From positions 57,913,478-57,977,477 of the forward strand of contig CM061918.1 in the NCBI GenBank assembly GCA_031002005.1: a stretch of DNA of 64,000 nt, given 5' to 3'. The DNA comes from Vandiemenella viatica. Lineage: Eukaryota; Arthropoda; Insecta; Orthoptera; Morabidae. Below the pieces are notes generated by a model that saw nothing but the letters and a program-made list of their open reading frames with translations, had not been told where the DNA came from and searched no databases. The position numbers were made by a program, and so were the translations under genes. Each line of letters begins with the position of its first letter. Positions within the stretch are counted from its first letter, which is position 1. Of the stretch, positions 19,384 through 31,109 are shown one piece after another.

Positions 19384-21703
19384 TATCTCAAACTTTACTA
19401 AATTTGATTCCCTATCTGATGGTAATATTATTTTCTCATTATCTATTTCCCTTAATGCTAATCCTTTGTTACCAAAATGATGCTTTGTAGCAGCAATTAT
19501 GTTCAAACCTTCATTTCCTTTTCACGTCTTATATATTGTCGGAATCTTTATGAAAATCACTCCATGAGCTCAGTGAAAGCTTCTCTTTAATCTAAATGTC
19601 ATTTATATGCCCTCAGATCTGTATGTCCGCAGAAATGTTGAATTGCAAGGTTAGCGAAATATCTTATTTTGTCTAAAAAACAGACTTTCCTTATTGTTAT
19701 TGACTCCAAGACTTGCGCAAGACCAGCCACCTCTCTGTTAACTTGAAAAAGGGGATTTTCACCCGAAATATTGTTTTTTCTTCGTTTGTGTGTTGTGCTG
19801 TGTTGCTGCCGCCCTCCTCCCTTCAACTTTGGTGAGTGTTGGGTGTATTTTCCCTTTCTTTTCCATGTAAATATTGCCTCGCTGAATTTCTTTCCTTTCA
19901 TTGTTACCTATGTTATGTGACAATAGTTACGTATTATTTTTCCACCTCATCATGCAATTTAGATCCCCACACATATTTACTCAAGAAGAAGAAAAGTATA
20001 AATGGTAGTGAAGATCATGTGAAGTTATCATATTGGGTGTCATGAATAGAGCATCGTATTGTTGAAACTATATCTGATTTAAAATGATTTTAGTTTGTAA
20101 CCTACCTAATTTTTAAGATCTCTAATTATACACTTGTTATGTTTAGAGCATTTCAAAAGACCTTATGGATAATATGGATTTCATTCCAAACTCCCTGTAA
20201 AATATAGATCTTCCTGAGCCTAACATATCATTCTGCCTCTGTTGTATTAATAAAGCATATGCATCACCAAGTTTATTCAATGAAGAAGAGAATTCCAGTC
20301 TTGGTACTAAGCCTTCTTTATAATATAACACACTATTATTCTGATGTGTTTACATAGATTTACAAAATTACTGTCAGGTTTTCTGCAGATTTGCTGAATT
20401 TTTTAAGCAGTCAATCACTTTGAGCATTGCATTTGACATTGCCTAAATCAGATGCTCATGTCTCCCGTGCCAATAATGCTACTTTCTCAACATGAGAAAT
20501 GTGTTAGAACTGCAACATAATTTATTTCATTATTGCCATTTCAATTGAAAAGTTCCTTGTATCTGCCATTTTACTTACATACTCTCATGCTACTGGTTGC
20601 CTGTTATGTCGCACTGTAACTGAATTTTGGTTTCATTGTTATAAAACACTCAAATTATGTCCTTGAACTGCCACCAGGAGATAAGTCTAATTTATAGAGT
20701 ATTTTACAACCATTACAAACGTGGACTGTGCTGCAGATTGAAACTCTATCATCAAGTTGCAAGACCACATGACTTTACTATGTTGTAGAGTAGGTTGACG
20801 AGTGCCTCACCCTGCAAATATTATATACAACTTTAAAATGTAGTCTATTTTGGACAATATTATATGTAATCTTATAAGTAAATTGGCAGCTATGACTGAA
20901 GTACACTAAAAGCAAATGAAAAATAAAGGAGTTTAAAGTGCATCTATATTAATGTGCAGGTGTGCTAGTGTGGTGCACTAATGGAGGGGGAAACAATGTG
21001 TTGTACCACAATTTTCAATTATGATTTTTATTTTTCCATAACTATGAAGTAGTACAAACTGGAAAATTTTATAGGATTTTCAAATCTGTAATTTGTAAAA
21101 TTAATGAAAGCTGTCATAAGGTTACATAAAATAAAAGTACAGAAAAAATATCTCTTCCACCCTCACCCCCTCCCCATTCTCTTCAGGCTCTGTGTGTTAT
21201 CAAGGCAGGGCTATGATTTCATCCCTTCATTCCAAAAAATCCATTTTAGGACATTTTCCTGATGTATATTTATTTTTAATATAGTTTGATTTTAGCAGTC
21301 TTCTTTCATTACAGTGAGAAGACTCAAATAGCAGTTTTGGCTTCAGTGTGATGGTCAAATTACTGATACTTGGATAAGTGCAGTTACTAAAATGAACTTT
21401 TTGTGACTGTAGTGTTTTGCACTAATTGTTTAAGGCTTATGTAAAATAATGAAGGCTAATGATTCCAAAAGAAATTTGCCTCTTAGTTTAATTCAGAATA
21501 TTTTACTGTAATTATATAATAGACTGAACTATTTTTACTGAGGTACCTGATGTTGTTTGAGAAATATAATGCTGCTTAATAAGAATGTTTCTTTCTTTTC
21601 ATACTGCCACAATGCCTACTTTATCCTTAATATCCCATCTTTTCGATGTCGTCTTTTATCTTTTGCTGACTATGGCCCCTTACAATCTCTTTAACAACCT
21701 GCT
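19384..21703. other. Unassigned AT-rich sequence
   Basis: No exon, RNA gene or family repeat could be supported in this stretch. Short open frames look random. Confidence 0.5.
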
Positions 21704-21825
21704 TTTTTTTTAAATTTAATTGCAATGGAGCACAGGCTCCGGTGGCAATATCCCTACACACCCATCTTCCCCCTATCCTGCAGCCACCTACATTTGCCCT
21801 CTACAAATTTTATCTTTAAATTCCT

Positions 21826-22545
21826 TCAAAGTTTCGGTAAATTATTCATCATTTCTCTTGGTAACTCATTCCAATCCCTGACACCCTTACCTAAAAAAGA
21901 GAATCTTCCCACACCCTTGTGCCTGAAATCGAGTGCCAGCTTGTGGTCATGGTCATCTTTTCCCTTCCATGCACTACTTTTCATACCTATTGCAATATCT
22001 TTCCATGCATCATCACTAGTATATGCCCTGTACACTCCCATGACCCTCCTCATCCTCCTCCTGTCTTGCAATGAATCCCATTCCAGCTCCTTTATCATAT
22101 CCGTCACTGATTGCATTCTGCGATAATTTCCAGAAACAAATCTAGCAGCCCTTCTTTGCACCCTCTCCAACTCCTGTATTTGATACGTAAAATGAGGGTC
22201 CCATACTACACTACCATATTCGAGCAATGGTCTGACCAAAGTTTTGTAACCCAATTCCTTGACTTCTCTCGTACATCCCCTCATCACTCTCTCCAACAAG
22301 TGCAGAACTTTGAAACCTTTTCCTACCACCTGTCCTATGTGTCCTGCTCAGTTAAGTTTGTTATCAAAAGTAATTCCAAGATATTTGCATTTCAAGTCTT
22401 CAGCAAGCAATTCTTTCCCCACCTTATATCCATAATTAACCTTTTGTTTTTTATTTGTGTATCTAATAAGCTGACTCTTCTTTGCATTTATCTTCATTCC
22501 ATGTTTACCAACCCAATTAGATATCCTGTCCAGATCACCCTGCAA
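21826..22545 (-). pseudogene. LINE RT thumb and C-terminal region
   Basis: Continues the RT in the same element. It has VGKHGMKINAKKSQLIRYTN, KYLGITFDNKLN, a stop (TGA at 22345-22347 where Trp is expected), then FKVLHLLERV, KTLVRPLLEYGSVVWDPH, RVQRRAARFVSGNY and the end VRDWNELPREMM. The RVQRRAARF and VRDWN motifs are usual in the RT C-terminus of CR1/Jockey-type LINEs. The two stops are single-base changes, so decay is slight. Confidence 0.85.
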
Positions 22546-22548
22546 CTG

Positions 22549-23829
22549 TTAACAATCCTCTATTGTTTTGATTCTTTTATACAGCATTATGTCATCTGCA
22601 AACAATCTAATTTCAGATAGTAAACAATCAACACAATTATTCATTAGAATAATGAATAGCAATGGTCCCAATACGCTACCCTGTGGCACACCCATTTTTA
22701 CTTCCACTTCTTTTGATACTACATTTCCTACCCTAAATTTCTGTTTTCTACCTTTTAAAAATTCTTCTACCCAGCAAATGACTTTCTTATCCACTCCATT
22801 GGTTTTTACCTTATTTACTACCATTTTATGGCTTACTCTGTCAAACGCCTTAGAAAGATCTAGTGCTACACTATCAATTTGGCCTCCCTTGTCCATTTCA
22901 TCTGAAATATCTTGCATATATCCCACCAACTGAGATTCGCATGAATATCCTTGCCTGAAACCATGTTGCCTGCTTGAAACCCAATTACGTTCCTCACATA
23001 TATTTCTGATGTGTTTGCATATCAATCTTTCCATTAATTTACCTACCACTGATGTCAAACTGATTGGCCTGTAATTCTCAACTCTATTTCTCACCCCTCC
23101 CTTATGTACCGGTACTACAATTGCACTTTTCCAGTCCTGTGGTAAGCAGCAAGTGTCTAGACTCAATTTAAATAATATTTCAAGATAAGGTACAATGTCA
23201 CATCCGGCTATCTTTAAGATATCTGTAGTAATATTATCTTCACCAGCCCCTTTATGTTTTTTCAGCTTTCTTATTTCCTTCATGATTTCCTCAGGATGGA
23301 TATCAAATTTTTTACTAATGTCATTTCTAATTGTGTTGTTAAGCTCGTTCTCCGAATTAGACCCTCCTGTTTCTGATTCATTGTCCCTAATGCTTTCACT
23401 GAACCAGTTACTTAAAATCTCTGCCTTTTTCAAATCCTCAGTAACTTCTTCTCCATCCTTATCTATAAGTGTCTCTACATCCTCCCTTCCCCTCAGTTTC
23501 CTGATATAGCCATAGAAATTTTTAGATGCATCAGTCAATGGTCCCCCTGCACTGACAATACTCTTCATAAACCCATCTTTAGCCATTTTCTTTGCTGTTA
23601 TTAAGTCCTTGTTTAGTTGTTTTAAATATTCCCTACTACCCTGCTGTCTCTTTACTCTGTTATGTTCTTTTCTTACCAACCTCTTTAACCTCCTCACTTC
23701 CCTATTATAGTACATAGGTTCTCTACTTCTCTTTATTTTTGCTTTGGAATAAATTTTTCTTCCCCCTTTCTTATTATCTCCTTGAACTCTTCCCACCTTG
23801 ACTCTACTATACCTGAGCCTTCCTTCCAT
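22549..23829 (-). pseudogene. LINE reverse transcriptase core
   Basis: A 426-codon frame encodes the RT that copies the element RNA at the target site. Motifs in order: KKHKGAGEDNITTDILK, WKSAIVVPVHKGG, NYRPISLTSVVGKLMERL, HGFRQGYSCESQL, ALDLSKAFDRV, MGVPQGSVLGPLLF and RLFADDIMLY. The FADD catalytic pair is intact (plus coordinates about 22590-22602). It stops at TAA 22546-22548, after which the same protein continues. The N-terminal part before about 23700 is the linker after the endonuclease. Confidence 0.88.
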
Positions 23830-24673
23830 TTGCTGAATTCTTCTCTGAAATATCTCCTCAAATTTGAAACCTGTGCCTTTTTATAATTGTACCTATTTCC
23901 CCCTTCAATTTTGGCTGCTGGTTTATTGAATCCTCTAATATCCATCAGAACTGCTTCATGATCACTTATTCCATCAGTTACTTGATACCTCAAAAGGTTT
24001 TCATCGGGCTTAATTAGAAATATATCCAAAATATTTTGTCCCCTAGTGTTTTGCCCAACCACTTGTGTAAATCCTCCTTCCCTTATTGTTCCCTTGTGTT
24101 ATTTATCTTATTCCCTTCCCAGTTTATACCTGGTAAATTTAAATCCCCGCCGATGATGATCATTCTATTCTCACCTCTGAAATCTGAGTATGAATTTAAT
24201 TTCTCCCCAAGAGCCTCATCCTCTTCTGTCATTCTTCCGCTGCGGTAAACAGCCAACACTCTGATTTTTTCTTTTTTATTACCCCAGAAATCTACCCCAA
24301 GTAACTCATGGTCTTGATCTATGAACGCCAGTGAACTGTGGTAGTTTTTGCTAACTAGTATGAAGACTCCTCCACCAATTGCTCCTCTGTCTCTGCGGTA
24401 CACTCTATAACCATCAGGAAAAACCTCACTGTTTAGTACTTCTTCTTTTAACCAACTCTCTACCCCAATTATTACTTGTGGTTCGTGCATCTCTATTAAG
24501 TTTGCTAATTCGATTACTTTGTTCATTATACTTCTACAATTTACCATTAACACCCTTACTACTGGCTTTACATTTTCAGAATTTATCTCCTCTTTCCCAC
24601 TTTTACCACAGTCAGTTATTGTTTCAGCCATTTCACCTATTTCTTTAATATCTGTGACTTTCCCCATCTGCAA
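23733..24673 (-). pseudogene. LINE apurinic-like endonuclease, frameshifted
   Basis: Two open pieces (24083-24673 and 23733-24062) form one APE-type endonuclease that nicks target DNA. Visible parts: VLMVNCRSIMNK, GVESWL (catalytic Glu region), RGAIGGGVFILV, IIIGGDLNLPGINW (Asp/Asn motif) and ISDHEAVLMDI (final SDH motif). A frame change and stop separate the pieces near 24065-24085. Key catalytic residues are present, so decay is recent. Confidence 0.85.
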
Positions 24674-24719
24674 TCAGTATCACTTTGATAATCTATTTCT
24701 GTCCCTTCACCAGCAGCCC

Positions 24720-25001
24720 CTAACCTAAAAAAGGCACAGTCCTGACCCCATCATCACTGGAAATGGGCTCCCTCACTGCTTTAGCTAACAACTCAGAAAG
24801 TACTCCCTTTCCCCTTCTATTTAGGTGTAGGCCATGCCTAGTGAAACCCCACCTACCAATGTTGTTCACAGGCACAACCCCCAACACAGAACTAATGCCT
24901 TTCTCAAGTAGCACTTCCGTTTCCACATTAACCCACCTCACAGCATAGTTCAATTGTGGCCGGTCATGGCGACTTAGACCTGCTTTTTGATGTATTGACA
25001 T
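24720..25001 (-). pseudogene. LINE upstream ORF end, esterase-like
   Basis: A 93-codon frame ends just upstream of the endonuclease and includes GISSVLGVVPVNNIGRWGF and TRHGLHLNRRGKGVLSELL. A DGxHLNxxG-type block near the end is the C-terminal catalytic region of SGNH esterase domains found in ORF1 of CR1-type LINEs; here Asp is replaced by His in TRHGLHL. The N-terminal Ser block is missing, so the element is 5' truncated or diverged. Frameshifts lie between it and the endonuclease. Confidence 0.6.
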
Positions 25002-25409
25002 TTGAAGTACTGAGGAACTCTCCTGAATATAATGAGGTAAAATGGCCCTGATTCAAATCCTGTTGGCCCTCTGTTTCCACTTCAAAAACTACACTTCTCA
25101 CAAATGATGCTAATATTCATAACACATCTCTTATGGTTCACAGAAAAATAGGCAATGGATCTCGCAATAATAGAGGAAAAAATAATTTTGCTCTATTTCC
25201 ATAACACTGCATGTTCAGTAATTCTTATCACAAACTCCTAGTATTTCAGTCTTATTGCCTTAGGTTATACTAGAAAGAGATAATGTTTGATTAATTTAAG
25301 GAATGTTGTCAGAAATTTTTTATCTTCTTAGAGAGCAACTCCCCGAAACTGTATTGCCATTATTTTTAAGCTGGGAGCTGAAGGCACAATTGACAAACAC
25401 TCATAAATT

Positions 25410-26060
25410 ATACATTTCTCAAAGTAAATTTTACTATCAATTTTGTGCTGTGATACAGTAAGCAAATATTTCTCCACATTATTATCATAATCAACCTTTA
25501 GTATTTTATTTGTGTATCTAATAAGCTGACTCTTCTTTGCATTTATCTTCATCCCATGTTTACCAACCCAACAAGATATCCTTTCCTGATCATCCTGCAG
25601 CTGTTCAGTCTTCTGCCATTCTGATCCTACTATAAAGCATTGTGTCATCTGAAAACAACCTAACTTCTGATAGCAAACCATCAATACAATCATTCATTAG
25701 ATTAATCAATAGCAATGGTCCCAATACACTACATTGTGGCGCCTACTTATTATACAAATGGAGCTGGGTAGATTCTGCAAATTGTGACTGTGGAGCCACC
25801 ATACAGACAATCAATCACATCGTTTCTGACTGTCCTCTTTGGGCCTACAAGGGAACAATGGTGGAAATACATGCATCGATCAGTGCAGTTGACTGGATTA
25901 AAACATTAGGTCTAGAGATATGAAATTGTACAAGCTTGTGATATGTACTTTTCCTATTGTGTACCTTGTTAAATAATTATACAATAAATAAATAACTTTC
26001 TCTTTTTGCTTTCTACCTTTTAAAAATTCATCTACCCAGAAAATAACTTTCAACTAGGTC
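25410..26060 (-). pseudogene. Second, shorter copy of the same LINE RT, split
   Basis: Minus-strand 25410-25743 matches the RT from GPLLF through VGKHGMKINAKKSQLIRYTN. The upstream piece resumes at about 26000-26060 (KGRKQK region). A + strand LINE tail (25744-25999) interrupts it. Deletions and stops are present. Confidence 0.75.
25744..25999 (+). pseudogene. LINE C-terminus and tail inserted in the LINE copy
   Basis: It encodes WSWVDSANCDCGATIQTINH and then IVSDCPLWAYKG, a Cys/His-rich C-terminal motif of LINE polyproteins. It ends GLEI-stop, followed by a 3' UTR and an AATAAATAAATAA tail. The same 3' end occurs alone at 15298-15402. It comes from a different LINE family than its host. Confidence 0.75.
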
Positions 26061-26319
26061 CAAACTGCACAAACGTTTTGCAAAAAAAAGAAAAAAATAA
26101 ACCTGCCATAATGTTTCAAAGTAAGTGATTAGAGGATGCCATTTATAATCATATGTGACCTGCAACAATATTAATATTACATGCAACAAAATGCATCAAT
26201 GGCATGCAACATTAATAAACATTAAGTACAACAAATACACTATCCACAGGTGCCACTACTTTAATATCGAGGTAACTTAAATTCATTAATACAATAAAAA
26301 TTTTGTTTTAGGAAGTCTT

Positions 26320-26660
26320 AAGTCCAGATTGGCCATCTACTCTGTTGCAGCTCTAGATGCTTTAGTAAAGTCTTCCAGTAAACCTGGGTACACTCTCTTA
26401 CAACGCTCAGTGACAATATGCCAAACAGTCTGTCATAGTTGGATAAAGTTCTCATGCCCCAGTTATACATCAGTGGACAACACTGCCCATGGTTGTTAAT
26501 ATCCTGTTAAGGTCAACCCATGTTTTGTATGGCAGGCCAAAACCTGCTGATGGATGAAAGGCACTATATAGTAACTACCACTCCTTGGAATCACATTGTT
26601 CCATTCCTGTTGTCATTCTGCTATAGCATTAAATCCTCTGTCAATCAGCTGTTTTGCTTT
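26320..26660 (-). pseudogene. LINE C-terminal remnant
   Basis: The minus-strand reading GFGLPYKTWVDLNRILTTMG resembles the segment just before the Cys-rich C-terminus in Jockey/I-type LINEs, with HLELQQSRWPIW after it. It has several stops. Assignment rests on this one motif. Confidence 0.45.
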
Positions 26661-27115
26661 TAGTAGTCAGTACCTAAGTGCATGCCAATGGTTTAAGTGT
26701 AAACAAGTGCACAACAGAAGAGGACAGAAGATCAAAGTTGTGTGAAAATAATGATTTTCTGGATTACCTAGGACATATGGGGGCCATGACAATAGCAGAA
26801 TAACTGAAATAAAACAAGAATTGGACATAAAAAGTCAAACAATCAGTGTATTCTTCCAGTAGTCAGGCAATTAATAAAACCATTTGCAATACCTTGACAT
26901 TTCATCTGAAATCACACCAGTCTTCCTAGCACAGCACAAAACTTCAAAAATCTGTACACCATATGTTTGTTCCTCAAGTATAACAATAAAGTGAGAACTT
27001 TAATGTTTCCAACATGTTAACTATTATGGATGTTACCAAACATTCATCTGTCAATTGTTCCAGTTCTGTGAATTTTCTTGAATAATATTTTAATTATTTA
27101 AATTATATATTATTC
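26661..27115. other. Unassigned sequence
   Basis: No gene or known repeat recognised. Confidence 0.5.
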
Positions 27116-27766
27116 CATTCTCAGACTCCCTTATTTATAAATAAAAACTTTCCGCTCCCAGCACAGCTCTTTTATTGTATCCGTTACCAGTAACTTTATT
27201 TCAGGTGCCTTTTTGATTGTTTTTGATTGTTTTGGGATGACACATTGTTATTTTTTTCTTATATTGTAGGTATTGTGAATTTTGCCAGGAACTAAATAAT
27301 TAATTCTACTGACTTGTCATATGTATTATGTATAAATTATATAATATTTTAATTACTTAAATGTTAATTAATTTTTATTTTTGTTTCCTTATAAATAAAA
27401 TATGTATTTACAAAATAGAAAACATTCTTATACAAATACACAAAAAAAGATTATACACAACCTGAATTTTCATGCAAAGTCAGTGAGATAGTACACATGG
27501 CAAAGGACAATTAAAAGAGGTTGAACATGAATTTAAATGCGGATAAATGCTACGTAATGTGGTCAGACTATTCCTTGTGTATTCTGAAGCAATGCAGAAT
27601 TTACATTGCTTGTATTAAATACCGGAGTAGGAGGAAGCACAAAACAGGACTCTCAAATTTGTTGATCAAACACGATCAATACTGCTAACTGATACTATAA
27701 AAGCGCTATGTAGGGGGTGGCGATTTTTTATTTATGAATAAGGGGGTCTGAGAATGGAATAAATCA
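27116..27766. mobile_element. Inverted-repeat element of unknown superfamily
   Basis: About 55-bp imperfect inverted repeats lie at 27116-27170 and 27712-27766, with outer end ATTCCATTCTCAGAC. They enclose about 540 bp of AT-rich non-coding DNA. No clear target duplication was found, so the class is open. Confidence 0.5.
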
Positions 27767-27790
27767 GAGCAGGTAGTGAACAATTTGTTT

Positions 27791-27939
27791 CAGTGACAGG
27801 ATTTATAGTGAAAACACAGCTAATCTATTGGAAAAAGGGGGGGGGGAACTGGGTACTTGCCCCAGGTGGCAACTGGGGAGGGGGGGGGGGAATCTCTCAA
27901 TTTTTTCCCAGGCTCAGAAAATTCCTAGATCCACCACTG
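27791..27939. repeat. Possible G-rich MITE
   Basis: It starts CAGTGACAGGATTTATAG and ends CCTAGATCCACCACTG, roughly inverted as in hAT MITEs. The interior has G10 and G9 runs. No matching 8-bp duplication flanks it, so this is tentative. Confidence 0.35.
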
Positions 27940-28454
27940 AGTGAATATATTATAGATATATGTATGTTGAGTAATTACAAACAGGCCATATGCTCACAAT
28001 TAATAATTGAATAAAAGATTATTGAATATGACATTAATAAAGATCTTGACAAGGAGAAAATTATCAACAATAATGAAAAACAAGTGACAGAAACAGATGT
28101 TAGGCAAAAAAATGAGAATTTTGTTGAAGCGTTTCATCATATTATGTGTAGGAACGTTAGCAAAAGTGTTTAAAATGCAATACACTAATAGAATTTGTAT
28201 CTCATAAAAAGTAATATTTTCTAGCCGCTTGTGAATCGTCGTTGCGACGACATCTAGAGCGCTGTACAAGGCAATCACGAACAACTCTTGGCTATTCTGA
28301 AAAGAGGTTTTTTTTTTTTTAGCACGAACACAAAAATTCCAATACTACAGCAACATGACGAGTTTTTATTCTGCTTGCATACCATGCACTTCTGAAGGTT
28401 TTGTGTTATATATTTTCACTAACAGTTTTTCTGATATTTTTTAGCCAAATATGA

Positions 28455-28515
28455 CTGCGACATGATCGAAGGGTCAATTTATGCACAACGTCCTGCTCTG
28501 GTAACATTTTCACAA
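28455..28515 (+). repeat. Fragment of a Tc1-like 3' region
   Basis: GACATGATCGAAGGGTCAAT and following bases repeat 29291-29350 of the Tc1-like relic nearby. Confidence 0.6.
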
Positions 28516-28617
28516 TAATGATGTTTATTATCTGAGATACTGTGTATTTCAGTTATAATAAAAGCTTTTGTTTGAAGAAACTCAATGCAGAGGTATTCAA
28601 TATATCATCTTAATATA

Positions 28618-29473
28618 CTGATGTGCCAAAAGTCATGGGAAAATCGAGATGGTGGTCACTCTCAGAAACATATAAATGTGCCATGCAATGTCAGGGTTTC
28701 ATTGTACTCCCGAGATTCAGGTGAAAGGCCTTCTCATGTTATTATGATCACACAATATGAGTTAACAGACTTGGAAAGTGGAACGGTAGCTGGCGCTACA
28801 TACTTGGGGCATTCTGTTTTGGAAACTGTTCATGAATTCAACAATCCTCAATTCACATTGTCAAAGAAATGCCTTGGGTATGTATATTCAGGCATTACCT
28901 CCGGCTATGGACAACACAGTGACCGATCACCTGTACTTAATGATCGGGACCTACAATCTCTATGTTGAGATTACAGTGTTGACAGACAGATAACACTTTC
29001 TCTAAGAAGAGCAATATTAAATGAGACAGATGACAGACATTGCCATACAGACAGAACAGCAAAATTTGGTGGCGATGGCATAAGGTAGCGTAAGACTGAA
29101 ATGAGTGCCTCTGCTAACAAATCACCATCGGCCACTGCGTTTCTCCTGGGCATCTGAAGATATCAGTTGCACCCTAGATGACTGCTGGTCAAAATCATTG
29201 ATGATTGGTTTGAGGAACATTCTAGACAATTGCAACGAATGGTTTGACCTCCAAGATTGCCAGATATGAATCCAGTCGATCATATCTGGGACATGATCGA
29301 AGGGTCAATTTGTGCACAACATCCTGCTCTTGCCACATTTTTGCAATTATAGAAGCATGGCTGAATACTTCTTCAGGAGACATCAGACAACATGTTGAAT
29401 TACTTCCACTTCACCTGGTAAACAGGAACCCCAAGCAGTTTTAGGAGGTATCCCATGACTACTGGCCTTTGAG
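28618..29473 (+). pseudogene. Decayed Tc1-like transposon
   Basis: The ends GTGCCAAAAGTCATGGGA (28621 on) and the reverse complement of ATCCCATGACTACTGGCC (29451-29468) form imperfect inverted repeats. Inside, LTDLESGTVAGATYLGHSV (28760 on) and RLPDMNPVDHIWDMIEGSI (29257 on) match a Tc1 transposase. The NPxEHxWD catalytic Glu is Asp in this copy. Frames are broken between. It is inactive. Confidence 0.65.
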
Positions 29474-30169
29474 CTTAAATCCCTTTATTTTTTTATTATA
29501 GATGGACAGATTTGAGGTACTGTGCATCCTGTAGACTGTTTGAACTATCTGAACAGGCATAGACTAGTATATCTATCTCCCGTATTGAGAAATCAATAGT
29601 TACTGCTGACCTGGTCTTGGCCGGAGATTTTGGAACAAAATCAGTAAGTGTGACTTCAAGTTAATCACATACTCTGTGTGTTTATATGTATATATACGTC
29701 TGTCAACACCAACGTCATCAACCTAAAGTGCAGCAGTGATAGCTATACCACACAAGAAGCCAACATTTGTACAACACAAAATGCCAGAGGGACGGTGGGA
29801 TGTGGAGCGTCAAAAATCCATAGCAAGAATTCAAAAATATGATGAAAGTCAACCATAGAGAAGTATCAGTCGCCGAAACATACAGTAGAAAAGCGTAGCA
29901 GTTGCTGAAGCAGAAGAAAAGAATAAACTGGAAAATTACTTTTCTAATTTGAATAAGAACACTCCAGTACAAGAACTGTGAAGCACAATTAATCATTTAA
30001 ACCCTAAAAAGGTAAATAAGAAATGTAAGGAATTCTTGACAGAAGAACTTGTGGAGTAAATCAATGGAGCAAAGAAAAAAGTGGAGACAACGTAAGGGGC
30101 CTTCACGAGTTCCCAAGAAACATGGGGAATATGCACACACAGCTATGAGAACTGTGGCACCACAAATTT
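29474..30169. other. Unassigned, with weak coding trace
   Basis: A broken + frame near 29890-30060 reads AEAEEKNKLENYFSNLNKN then LNPKKVNKKCKEFLTEELVE. It could be a relic of a retroelement linker; family not recognised. Confidence 0.35.
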
Positions 30170-30440
30170 GATGATTGATTATTATGTAACTGGATGAGAC
30201 AAATCGAAAATGAGGAATAAAATTTTTTGATATCCTGGTTCTTGAGATTACTGTCTCAAAAGTGAGTTTTTGGGTTGAAATACAGAAGAAAAGTTTCGCC
30301 GAAGTCAAATTTGATAATGGATTCTTATGTAAGATGACGAGCAAATCGAAAGTAAACAACAAAATTTTTTGATATATCGCTTAGTTCTCGAGATATACCG
30401 TCTCCAATTACTCTTGATTTTCAGTTTGTCTCGTCGAGTT
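30170..30440. repeat. Two-copy tandem repeat, about 137-bp period
   Basis: 30171-30306 and 30307-30440 share TTTGAT, ACAAATCGAAA-like and AAAATTTTTTGATAT blocks in the same order. It directly abuts copy B of the large duplication. Confidence 0.55.
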
Positions 30441-31109
30441 ACAAAAGATTCACTTATCAAATTGCATCGTGATGTTTATGATAGTGCTGCCTGCCTCAAC
30501 TTATAAAATGAATTGTGAATTACATTTTGTGAAACAACATTTCCAACATCAGGATTCCTAGCTCACATAGCATAAATTATCGCAATTAATTTCATCATAT
30601 ACGTACAGTTTGAACTACTATTGGACTAACGGATGCACAATAATAAATTCACTGTACTGTGATGTAAACGTGACCTGAAACTTCATCTTGCATGCTTCAT
30701 ACTAACACTAGGACTAACAGTCAATTTCTGTAGGATTGTTCAAAAGATACTATACTAGTAACAGATAGGCCTACAGAAATACGCCAACAGCATCGGTGAA
30801 TTTATCTTGTTACCATACATCGAAAGTGAAGCTTAAATTAAACTTTCAACTTAGAACAAGGCTAGCCTATTACATGCAAAATGTAAAATATGTTGATTGT
30901 CTACACTACACCAATTTTTTAGAATAATGTCGTCCTATTGAGAGCTATGAATCAACTTTTTTAACAGGCATTTGAAATCAGTAATGATAAGCCTTACTCT
31001 TGCATTGTATTAAACACTTCAAGAGCAGTAATTACAGGTTTTTTCCTATCTGATCTGTTTGTTGAACCATATGCAACACAAGCTGGCATTATAAAAACTT
31101 ACAAATATT

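Larger units (their letters stand above)
21704..25001 (-). mobile_element. Long LINE (CR1/Jockey-like), nearly complete coding region
   Basis: On the minus strand it runs from an esterase-like upstream frame (24720-25001) through endonuclease (24673 to about 23830) and reverse transcriptase (23829 to about 21830), to a 3' UTR ending in an A-rich tail at 21704-21720. Only a few stops and shifts interrupt it. The 5' end at about 25001 is probably truncated. Target duplications were not identified. It is the reference for several other fragments in the window. Confidence 0.9.

Noticed and set aside
22111..22620. 169-codon + strand frame and others at 21725-24948
   Set aside because: They are antisense to the minus-strand LINE RT, endonuclease and upstream frame.
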